From the NCBI GenBank assembly GCA_036345935.2, contig JADWOT020001301.1, positions 100,001 through 164,000 of the forward strand: DNA of 64,000 bases. The letters are read 5' to 3'. The notes beneath the pieces were generated by a model. It did not search any database, had not been told where the DNA came from, and saw only the letters and a program-made list of their open reading frames with translations. Of the stretch, positions 24,861 through 35,000 are shown piece by piece; position 1 is the first letter of the stretch, and each line of letters begins with the position of its first letter. The DNA comes from Taenia hydatigena (taxonomy: Eukaryota > Platyhelminthes > Cestoda > Cyclophyllidea > Taeniidae). The translations under genes were made by a program, and so were the position numbers.

Positions 24861-26266
24861 TCATGGCGTCAGAAAATTCCTTGCTATCAATAACGGTGGC
24901 GGTGAAATGGCCACCCTGATGTTTTTGTCTCAGGGCATATGTGCAAGTCCGCAGCAAACTTCTCACATCATTTTCGATGCAATGACACTGGTCACTCTCC
25001 CATGTTTCTTCTTTTAAAATAATGCATGTAATTTAAAGGCTCATCGTAAAACCATCATGTTTCATGACGTTGGAAATAGGACCGAAAGAAACAGAATTCT
25101 GGCCTTGTGTAGGAATATATTACTAAGAACAATGCCACCCCACAGGAGATTAAATACTTCTCGGTAAAGAATACGGTTTCTCATTGTGCAGTGAAGAATG
25201 GATGGTGGACTGTGATTGTTTAGCTGTCTGCATTAACTAAATGTTGACTTACCTGCAACCATAAGCACCACCTTAAAGCTGTTGTGTGCATAGCAAATCT
25301 CTTTGCGATTCGTCGATGTGTCCAGGCCAAACTGCTGTAACTTTACGTTATTTTAAGATGCGACACATGGCGCAATCACACGTGCATTAAATATCATTAG
25401 TGTTTTTACAAGAAGCCCCATTGTTCCCTACCTTCTTTCATTTTTTTAGTATGCTATCTAATTTATGCAATTGTTTTGGAGCTTATTGGATATGTGCACC
25501 TTACATTTATGCCCGGTTCGCACCAGACGAAATAGCTGGTCTACCAGCAGTGGTTAGTGCCCAATGCACCTATCAAACTCTTTATCAAACGTCTTATCCA
25601 TCTTCAGCAACATTTTTGTTTCATAGGTGACAACCCACTTTGAAACGAGATTAATATAAAAAGGTTGAACTCGCTGATCAGAACCTCATTGGGGCCTGGA
25701 GTTTGCTCTTACAAAGTGGTAAGAAGTGATTTTCTAATCATTTCTGAAGTTAGGGAAATGGATGGTCATCATTTACCAGACTAACCAGGATGCGATTAGG
25801 TTTTTTAATGTGGGTGGGTAGCTCCAGTTCTATCTACTAAAATGTTTTCAAATGTTTTTAAATGCACCGCAGCCACAGGGTAGGGCTAGTAATGAGCGCA
25901 TATCGATGAATACTTGACACCTAACTTTGACAGACTTATTATCCTTAAAGTGTGGCTACCAAAATAAACAAGCAATGCAGAGCAAGAAATAAAGCGCGAG
26001 ACAATTTCTAGTATGTCCAGCACAAGAGCAAGCCTATTTAAATACCAATAAAAATGAATAACGATTTGAAGAATTACGTTCGTCAATACAGAAAAATCGA
26101 CCGCAATCGGTCCTCTGATTGCCTAGTCAAGACAGGAATATCAACTCGAGAGTTGCTTAAATTAATGAATGCTGCGATACAAAACACTGCGTATAGCAAA
26201 CTTGCATATGGGCTGTCTTATAATATTTGGTGCGAGTAAAAGAGGTAATTGTGTGCATAGATTTGA
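24861..26266. other. No confidently supported gene
   Basis: A frame at 26054-26239 (61 codons) has protein-like composition and lies just upstream of the two-exon candidate at 26267. No splice site links them. Otherwise nothing is recognised. Confidence 0.35.
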
Positions 26267-26398
26267 AAGAAAGTCGACGACAGTGCCAGAGCCATGGAAG
26301 AGAATAGAGCTGAAATGACCAAAGTGGTGGAGGCAGGCCCACCACTAGTAGTGGATATCATGGGATCCGAAACAGGTCTCCTCGTCGTGATTGCGAAG
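26267..26398 (+). CDS. Candidate exon 1 of a two-exon gene end, unrecognised
   Basis: The frame is open for 44 codons after a TGA and ends at a donor GCGAAG|GTAG in phase 0. An ATG at 26294 could start it (35 codons to the donor), or it continues from an upstream exon. The peptide has a charged start (MEENRAEMTK) and a hydrophobic, Gly-containing second half (VVDIMGSETGLLVVIAK) that could be a strand-rich core or a membrane segment. It joins 26822 without breaking frame. No family recognised; the weak acceptor side keeps confidence modest. Confidence 0.4.
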
Positions 26399-26821
26399 GT
26401 AGTTTTGGTCTGTTCATCAGCAACAGGTGCTTCTTTTCTCTCTATGCGAGACACCGAATTTCTTCCGTGTTACCATTCAGCATACATGCACGTCAGCTAA
26501 TTCAAAATTGTGCATGATGGGTAATTGGAGCTGCCTCATAAAGTACGCCAAATTTACTATCTGTAGTCGAATTCATGGCTAGGGATAGAAATAATTGACT
26601 CGAAGATTTATTTCCAAAGCCTTAGATAGATACCGTTAAGAGATATGTTAAAACACGACTTTAGTGTGCGATGAACCGAGTAGAAAAGACTCACCTTCAT
26701 TCAACAGTGATGTAAATGCGCTCACTTTTTCTCTATCTCACTTAACATTTTTGGGTCCACGTAAGCCATCAGCTTGAATGAGTGCACTGACAGTAACAGA
26801 AATATTTTGTCCTGATTTCAG

Positions 26822-26989
26822 GTCCATGAACACAAGGTCTCGATTTTCGGTGATGAAGGAATTGCTGTGATACCTGTTGTCGGGATACCAACTGACAAAC
26901 TAATCAAAAACGGAGCCTTGAGAACTAGGCGGCGGATCCCACGATTTTCGCATAACGACAGTATTGATGGCTGTGTTGCACATCCTTAG
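26822..26989 (+). CDS. Candidate terminal exon, unrecognised
   Basis: It is preceded by an acceptor TTTTGTCCTGATTTCAG. It is open from the first base in phase 0 for 55 codons to TAG, matching the phase of the donor at 26398 across a 423-nt intron. The peptide looks like real protein: KVSIFGDEGIAVIPVVGIP, then a basic stretch (RTRRRIPRF) and a short tail. It has no ATG, so methionine-initiated ORF searches would miss it. Function unknown. Confidence 0.5.
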   Translation, partial: VHEHKVSIFGDEGIAVIPVVGIPTDKLIKNGALRTRRRIPRFSHNDSIDGCVAHP

Positions 26990-28420
26990 GTGTAATGAGG
27001 TCTACACAAAAGAAAAGACCTTGGATTTGTCATTGCTACTAGGAGAGTGATGAGGCGCCACTTGCTTCGGCGTGCTTCCATGTGACACCAGGCAAATAGG
27101 GATGGAAATAAAGTGGTCAAGCATTAGATGAATTACAAAGTGCAATGCCAAAAAATAGAAGTCAGCACGAATCGCCTTATGCACCAATGGGTCAGCTTAG
27201 AGGCTAAAGTTTGCATAAAGCAGGAGCCCGTGTTACCAGCAAATCCGTTCTCTCCATCTCATGCTCCGCATCTCACAAATTTTATGGATCAAAATAATCA
27301 AATTTCATTCGGGTCCCGAAACTATCAATATGAGGCATAAAAGTAAGCTGCCGTTGCTAGTGAGAGTATACAGGAGGTGTTTACATAAATGACGGTATTT
27401 CAACTTGAAGCTTATTATCGTCCACTTTATAGCTTCATCGTAGACCTTTGGTCCAAAGAGAGAAAAGGGCACCTGTTCTAGTGGCTAGGCAGAGGATGCA
27501 TAGATTATAGCACCTGCACAATAAGTACGGTTCCGACAGTTAACGCTTTTCTGAACACCCTTCAAGACAAAACTATGCCATGTGTTCCACTGCAAATTAC
27601 CGAACGCAACGAATTATCCAGCCTGTTTTACCCGAAACATTCTTTGCAGCTCTATACGGTATGAAGGTAATGGCAGTGGGATCCTTCCACCCATGAACTA
27701 TGTAATTCACAACACTGAACTGCAAACTACGGTAGGCCAAGTCCCTCTTGCAACAGACTAAATATAAATTTAGGAATAGTCAAAAGATAAACAGGAAAGG
27801 CGAGGGAAAAGTTTGGAATGGTCAAAGTGTCAAAAAATCAATTTCTACCTAATAGTATGCTGTAGCAATTCTCTGCTATTTATTTGATGACGTATCCTCC
27901 TTATCTTTGCCAAATTGAATAGTACAGCGAATGCCATCATGTGTCGAATACTTTTAAACATATGCTGATTAGTGCAAAGCACAGAAAGATAGCTGCTCAC
28001 CGATCGCCACCTCAAATTCGCCTTGTAAGACGAAAGTCGCCAACAGAACGAGGCATAGTTGAATCAACATCTCTCTTCCAGGCATAAGGTGTATTCACAG
28101 TCCACACACGTGTACTCAAACGAAAGTTGTAGGCCCATGGAATGGTTTATCCTTCATCACACATATCGCTAAGCCACATGCTATTGGGTCGCTTGATTGG
28201 TTGTGCTGAAGAGCCTGTTAGGGTCGCCTGCTTTAGCAATGTAGCATTTACATTGAACCATGTGACGAGCCGCACTATAAAGAGTAAGCAGTATTGACAA
28301 AAAAGAATGTCCACGTAAGCACTAGGACGGTGGAGGCGAATAAGGTTTTAATGCCCGAGTCAATGAATTCATAACGCGGGCTTAAGAGTGGTGATGAGAG
28401 TAAGAAGGAATTCGCCATAG
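26990..28420. other. No recognised gene
   Basis: A short plus-strand frame at 27128-27340 has no splice context. Otherwise nothing is recognised. Confidence 0.4.
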
Positions 28421-28741
28421 TTGATATCCACACAAACATCCAGTCTAATATTGACAGTAGATCAGGCTAGTCCTTTCTACAGTCTTCTTGTTTTTCAATT
28501 TCCTTTCTCTTTCTTACCAAGACCCATTACCAGTGAGGTGGATCTGTTTAAGGCGTGTCTGAAGGAGGAAGGAGAAAGAGGCAACTATAGTATAGTTCAT
28601 CTCAGTATCTTCTATCCGGGTCGCATACGCAGGTTGAGGGTAGCAGTGAAGGAGATTTATAACGGCTTTAATGTCAAAGCCATTTTTGAGGAAAAAAGAT
28701 TGTGCCCGTTCCTGCACCAACGCATCGCGAGCTTCTTCTGA
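28421..28741 (+). pseudogene. Protein-kinase N-lobe exon remnant (best-preserved copy, K3)
   Basis: Of 106 open codons, the first 32 are a CT-rich acceptor region; the exon proper starts near 28517 (acceptor CTTTCTTACCAAG or a few bases later). Residues 51-61 (GERGNYSIVHL) fit the glycine-rich loop with one glycine displaced. Residues 74-78 (VAVKE) give strand 3 with the invariant lysine (K77). FEEKRL (89-94) supplies the helix C glutamate, and HQRIASFF (99-106) fits strand 4. Together this is an ordered N-lobe, then a stop. With GDLR-type catalytic loops and APE/DVWS exons in sister copies, the ancestor was a complete kinase. The group is unclear: tyrosine-kinase-like and STE11-like features are mixed. 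Confidence 0.6.
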
Positions 28742-30420
28742 CCCCTGCTTTGGTACACTGAATTTGTACGCAAAGTACCACCGAGAGAGGCATTTACTGG
28801 TAGCCTACAAGTAGTTGAAGCTAAGCAAGCGAAGATGTGGATTAGGCGAAGGAAAGGCAGAGAGAAAGAGGATAGCACAATGATTAGAGGTAAGACGAAA
28901 TAATAGAGAAAAGGAAGAGCCTCTATCAATGTCAGTGAAAAGCCGGGTCTCATCTCGACATCAGCCACATTGAATGTTTGCAAGCGGTACCATATTAAGA
29001 CCAAATTTACTAATCTGATTCCTCCAATAGAGTCTATTATACAACAGTAATCTATTTGGCATCCACCCAGATGCATACCGCCCTATCCACATGAAAAATT
29101 TGACTGCCAGGATGAAGGACGTATTGCAGGAACAGAAAATGTCAACGGTATTCGTACCACCTGTGAAGAACAAATGCAGCGATGTCTAATGCAGTTCATT
29201 TGTGGAGGTTGTGACACGCATTGCTGACGTGGTTCAGTACCGCGTTAGTCGCAACATAAGGTAAACGTTTTTGAGGAACGGAACGTGCTAACCCACGTAG
29301 GTTTCATCGTCTTCGTGCACACCCTCGCCGATACTAGCCGCGTTACATTGTTAAGCGCACTCAGTTTACGATATATAATTCAAGTTACTCACTTGCAAGA
29401 TAATTCCTGTCCTCTGGATAATTATGTAGTCACTGATATGCCACGCATAGAAGATGTGGGCCATCCCACCAAAGTAGTCTCTCACATCAATTGCGATCGG
29501 CTATGCAACTCGCCGTTCTTGTGACGAAATAAACGTACATTGCCACTGCTCAAGAGGCTGACAATGCTTGTCAAATTTCTACACTTAAACATGATTCAGT
29601 TTAACTAAACAATTAGGTTCTAGAATCTAAAATCCTGGCGTTGTTGATAGTGCGTATGGATCCTCAGAGGATGTAGAAAAGACAGCATGGCCTCTGACAC
29701 CTTACTGTGCCAATGAATGAACCCACGAGGACTGCTGGTCAGCTGAAGGTTAGCTATTCAGGCAATTGGCTCGGCTAATCAGTCATTTAACAGTTTGTCC
29801 GATGGCTAATTTGAGCCTGACTAGCTAGCAATCAAATGTGACAGTGACTGCAGATGAGTCAGGTACTGCCAACATGGGTCACATCCTACTGGTAGTCAAA
29901 CCGTGGAGAATATGATAGCGCAATGAAGTGGTCGACTATCGTGATTTCGACTCTCGCCTTAACCACCAATGCTCATGCTCTCTTGATGATGTGGTGCCAT
30001 GATGACATATTGGTGTACGGACTTCAAAATTATTTGCGAGTGGAGCATCGAACACTTAAAAAGGTAGTTGAGCCATGCGTACGTAAAAATAGACGCCTCA
30101 AGCAAGAGTAACTGGCAAACTCACCTTCACAGACTCATCACGTTCCTGCTAAGTTGCGCTACCCTCTTTCACACTGAAAGATTAAACCCATGGTAATTAA
30201 ACCTTTTGTATCTCAATGACACTCACATGATTTGAGGTTGGCTTTGGCCTAGATCTAAGATTGGAATGTGATTACGACTGCGGATCATAACTCGTAACGT
30301 TCGCCGATCTCAAGTTGATGCTCTATCATTAGAGCAGCATTTAGAGAGCGTAGAGTTAGTCGCCGGAAAACAAAATCAACGTTGTCCAATTTTAGAATCT
30401 ATATTCCTTAGTCTTCAACG
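28430..30420 (+). repeat. Kinase-fragment repeat family K, copy K3 (lacks central exons)
   Basis: 28430-28750 matches the N-lobe block of K1, K2 and K4. 28770-30420 matches 53600-55140 (K5, reverse complement) over its whole length, including the CTAACCCACGTAGG and CACTTGCAAGAT blocks, ACAGTGACTGC, and a final AGATTCTAAAATT/AGAATCTATATTCC-type end. The catalytic-loop and APE exons seen in K2 and K4 are missing between the parts. Confidence 0.75.
29923..30111 (+). pseudogene. Reverse-transcriptase-like remnant (Ty3/gypsy palm motif)
   Basis: The 62-codon frame contains DDILVYG at residues 27-33, then EH (41-42), LKKVVE (45-50) and NRRLK. This spacing is that of LTR-retrotransposon reverse transcriptase after the catalytic YxDD box. 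Upstream TLALTTNAHALLMM recalls the PFGLxNAPAxFQ segment, with about 15 residues missing. The aligned region of K5 (near 54190, minus) keeps VYGL and EH but has Gly-Gly where the two Asp should be, and stops. It is either a decayed gypsy fragment or chance resemblance; nothing else of pol is visible. Confidence 0.35.
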
Positions 30421-31080
30421 TAAACTCAGCGTGTCTACCTGCCACTGTAAAGCGATGAGAAAATTTATAATTTGAACTCGATGTTGGGAGGTTAGAGGCA
30501 AAGGTTGAGGCAGGAAAATGCGTCGCGGTGTCTGCAAATACACGCCACCAGATGTCACGCGTGTGATTATGCTGCACGCAGAAGGCAGATAAAGTCAGGA
30601 ATATCCAGTTGCATAATCAAATATTCTCCCTGATCGACTCTTTAGGTCACATAATGCAAGCAAGTAGTCGTTGACGCATCAAATTTGCATTTCAAACTTT
30701 TATTGCTTAGAACTTTCTTGTTCACATGCGCAGTGGTTAAGTGCTGAGAGGTAATGGTAGCATTGTTGCCTACAAAAAGCCTCAATGGCGATAACGGCAC
30801 CAAGCTAATATATTTTTCACTTCTCGACAATTATGCACCACCCACCCACACACTGCATTCATGAAAAGTGTAGGCTTTTTCAAGTAGCATTGTATGCATT
30901 TATTTTGAAAGCTTTTATGCACTTCATCGAATTTTCATCATTGACCTACTAATCGTGAACATTCTAGAGCGTTCAAAGCTCCACTCCTTCTCCATATGAC
31001 ATAGAGACAGGCCCACTGTACCATCTCCACTAAATTGATCGTCCGTTTGTTTTGCCTCCGGTTGCACCAAATGCGACAAC
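30421..31080. other. No recognised gene
   Basis: Short frames only. The part abutting 31081 corresponds to the intron side of the D2 exon boundary and is not similar to the D1 equivalent. Confidence 0.4.
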
Positions 31081-31682
31081 TATCAAATAACTTGTAAAAG
31101 GGGAGAAAGCCGAAGCCTCCCAAGGCCTCGAACATCTTTTGCATGCAGTCCAAGTTCGGGTGGAGATCCAATGCTTGCCACATCGAGCCTGTCACAACAA
31201 GCGTTTGCTTTGACGTGAGGACGTCGCCTACAGCATTCAGGTGTCCACAGTCCCGATGTTCAAAATCCGGGCGATCAAGATATAAAATGACACAGTCATA
31301 ATCACTCAGCTGCATCCGTTCTCTTCCTTCTTCACCTTCGTCAGACCATTCACGCATGTCCAGTACGGTACCACCTACTGTCCTGAAAAATGGATCCCAC
31401 TGGTTTGCAAAGTTGGGAACGTCCTTAGACACGTCCAAGTAGAGACGGGTGGGGGAAGCAGATTGCAGTACTGGCAAATCGTATTTGTAGCGTTTCACTC
31501 TGTAAAGCGATGGGCTTGTGCAAATACTTGGTGTGGTGATCAAACAGCTGATCGGAACTTGTGCATTAGCAGGAAACACTCTCGATGCGAGACCACGAAA
31601 TAAAACCTCTCTGTTATTGTAATACTGTCTTACACGATCATAATAATGATGGCATCCCTCTGCGTTTGTAAGGAATAGCATC
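31081..31682 (-). CDS. Candidate 602-nt exon with a BRCT-like domain (second copy)
   Basis: It has the same acceptor (CTCTGCAG then G-ATG), the same exit at A|GT, and exactly the same 602-nt length and phase as 3958-4559. Its 200 codons are open. Residues around RLYLDVSKD, NFANQW, VGGT, YDCVILYLD and TGSMWQAL repeat the BRCT pattern. The N-terminal third differs at many residues, while a stretch of about 77 residues ending near MQKMFEA differs at only two. That both copies stay open despite about 15% divergence elsewhere argues for recent or continuing coding. Flanking exons corresponding to 3387-3891 are not evident here, so it may be a partial duplicate. Confidence 0.45.
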
Positions 31683-32055
31683 CTGCAGAGGTAGACGTCT
31701 AGTCATTTCATGTTCTTTACACTGTGATGGATGCTACGAGTTTGAATGGGAAGGTCTTGATTTGTTCGCTCATTTGTTGATTCTTCCTAAAACGATACTC
31801 TTGGTGATGAATTTCAGCAACTTCCGGAGAGGATGTAGGTGCGAAAGGGATTTATTAAAGCCATACAAAGGACGCAGAATTAATGAAACCCACCTGAGAC
31901 ATTGCCACATAAATCTGATAAGAACTATCTAAATGAAGCCGCTTTTATGCGATAAGCGATCATCATCCGGTTGTAATCACCTCTCTTATCTAGCCAATCA
32001 GCAAAACCCAACGACCAACACAGATTCTCGTCTGCTACTCAGAGCTGTTTTGCCA
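31081..32055 (-). repeat. Duplicated segment D2
   Basis: Same-orientation partner of 3958-4935. Upstream blocks shared include GGAGAGGA(G/T), GCGAAAGGGA, CCTGAGACATT and CAACGACCAAC. Confidence 0.85.
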
Positions 32056-35000
32056 TAGTTAGCTTACACCAAGTGAAGAGTGCAGTGCAGTTGGTGTTGG
32101 AGAGGTGTCATTGTTGGCAGTGGCGTGCGAAGTCGACGAGGCCTCTCCTTGGTGAGACTACCAATTAGAATTGTCTTGTTTTGGACTCAATATGTGCATG
32201 CATCCCTAGACTCAAGATTCTCTAATGTAATGGATCAAATGTCAGCCATGTATCCTTTGACTTTGGGGATGGCTGGCGAAAACACATTAGTCCTAATATC
32301 TGGGAATGTAGGAATGTGTTGTGCAATTGGTACGTTCCATCAACCGTACCGGAATTAACCACACTCCATTTTGTCGTATATGTGCGGTGATAAGTTGTAT
32401 TAGTAAAAAATAGAAATGCCAGCACGTGCATCTGCATTAAAACGGGATTTGTGGCTTTTTAATTTAATGTAGCTTACTTGGAGACGTGAAGTAAATTAAG
32501 CTTGAACTAATCAATGCTTATAGGAATGCGTGGAGAAATGGAATCTACTTACCCTAGTTGACTATACATGCGTGTGTGAAGATATGAAATCCCGGTTTGC
32601 AATAAAATTAGAGTTGTGGCAGTGCCTTGTTTAATTCTGCATTTATTTTTACTCTTGGCCTTCGTTCTCTCGACCGCCCAGGTAGGACGTTGTGCCAGTA
32701 GTGCGGAGATGAAGAATGTCAAATACCGCAACAATAATGCGCCTTGAGATCAATGCCGAATTCTTCACTACGTAATTGGTGTTCAAAAAAGAGTAGACTA
32801 AGAAGTACATTGACTCATACAGGATTTTCTTCATTGTACAGCATTCACGAAACGCACACGGTTGACATAGCATACGTTCCATATGTGCAGAAAAATAAAA
32901 CCAGACCCTGACCCAAAAAGCAAGGAGACGCGTGGTCATTTTTTTGGTCAGATGAACATGAGAAAAAAGCTATAAGAATTTGTCAAAAGTTAACCAAAGT
33001 GAAACAAAGTTAACTCAGTGATCGCTAATAGGCTTTTAGCGTCGTTTATGTGTATCAAAAGCGAGGATGGCGATGAACGCCATTCCCGATGAAGTTTGCT
33101 CCCTTTGGCTTGACTGTCTATTTCCAACAGCAGTCTTTGCGTATAGGTGCTCAAGCCTAAGGCACATTCGGATGTAAAGCACTATGTTTAAAAATGCTGC
33201 TCTATATTGTGTCCAATTCCTTTAACTATTTAATACACGGTCAAGTCAATCGGTGGAGTATGCGACCCCGTACAACAGACGTGTTGACTCCCTGCTCATC
33301 ACCACCTACTCTGACAAATGATTCTTATTTACGCACCGACTAATGCTCTCAAACGCGAAAATAACACTTTCCATATCATACCACATTCCTTAAATACGGT
33401 GATTATCGTTTTTGCCTGCAAACGGTGCTTTTTATCAGTCCTCTTGACGCCATCCAATTCAACATCGATTATCCCACCTTGTTGTCCTATATCACTCGTT
33501 CCTTCCAATAGCAATTGTTGCAAGCTATAGAGGTTCGTGAAAGGGAATGGAGTGCAAAGGAGCGACATATATCGGTAGTCACAATTCAACAGCATTTTGT
33601 TTAGATTCCATTAAGCACAGTGTTGCTTGAGATGACCACAGCGCAGAATGGAATGTGACACCCATATGGCCCATCATCATGGAGGCATTTTGTAGCCCGA
33701 AATTAGAACACTTTCAAGCATAACCCGTTTTAAAGTGATGCGTATGAAAGGTATGGGTTCAATGACTAAATGCTGGAGTGGAACCAATGTGATGTGATAC
33801 GTGTGCATCATTAATTGGCTAAGCTTAAAGGAGGTTCGCGTGTGAGGGCGAATCGTCTGATGGACGTTCAAGCACTTAACAGCTAAAGACGGGCCCGGTT
33901 TTACTGGCTCAATCCCATTTGCATTGTTCTCAATAGCCCAAAGTAGTGGCAACTCATGTTGTCAATTAAAGCAGGTGTATGTTAATTCATTGGCGCTTAA
34001 ATGACATTAAAGGTGGAGACGAATTAAAAGTTGAGGTACAAAGAATTTCACATACCACATCTACTGCGGTTAAGCAGGATAAGGCAGTCTCTCAGCACCA
34101 CACAAGAACCCAAAACTGGCATTTCTTAAGCAGATGAAACACAATGACGGTCTAACTAAAGCCACCTGAGATAATGACCTAGTGCAGCTACGCAAACAAA
34201 TCTCTACCATTTGGTGAGTTGCATGGATCAGGCCTGCAGCTTTGCGCCCTTCAAGACACTGGTTTATGCTTCTACTGATGCTGACCTCTCTTCGCATTTT
34301 TAGCGTCGCGCTTTTCATAAAAACTCTCAAATCTCTTCCAGCTTATTACTTCGCAGATCGAGCATGCACTTATACCACAATGTCTCCTGGTGTTTCAACG
34401 GATGCCTAACTGAGACATTAGCCTTATTATTCAAAAAATGTCATCGTCAGTGTCTGCACCTGCATTTCTCTTCTGCATTGGCTAAATGACGGTGAATGGA
34501 AGCATTCTGTGCCTCTGGCATAGTTGCTTACAACAAAGAGGAAATGTTTGTGGATTACACAGGCCAGGCTGAAAGCTGATGATAACCTAAACAGATGACC
34601 GGTCTGTCAAAATGAATTCGTCGTACGGGAGGCAAATCCATATTTCTACACCTTTACAAACTTCAAACATGCACAACCTCCTTGAAATCTCAAGCGACAT
34701 TTGTAAAAATATGAATGGATCGTAGATAGTTCTTTCAAGAATTGGTTTAATAAGTTCCTGACATTTTGGTCAATATTGTCAGAAAAGTTAAGCTTCGCCA
34801 CAAATCTCCTGCCCACATTATCGTCCAAATGTGTTTTTCGATTCTTCATTCATTTCGCGTTTGCAACCTATGACAAACTTTCAATCCCATTAACAGTTTT
34901 ATTTATGCCTTCATAATTAGTCTCCTTCGCCTTTACTTTGGTAGCGCGTTCAAATAGGCCTCCGTTCCACAGCCCTACCTGCTTCAACGCTGGCACTTTG

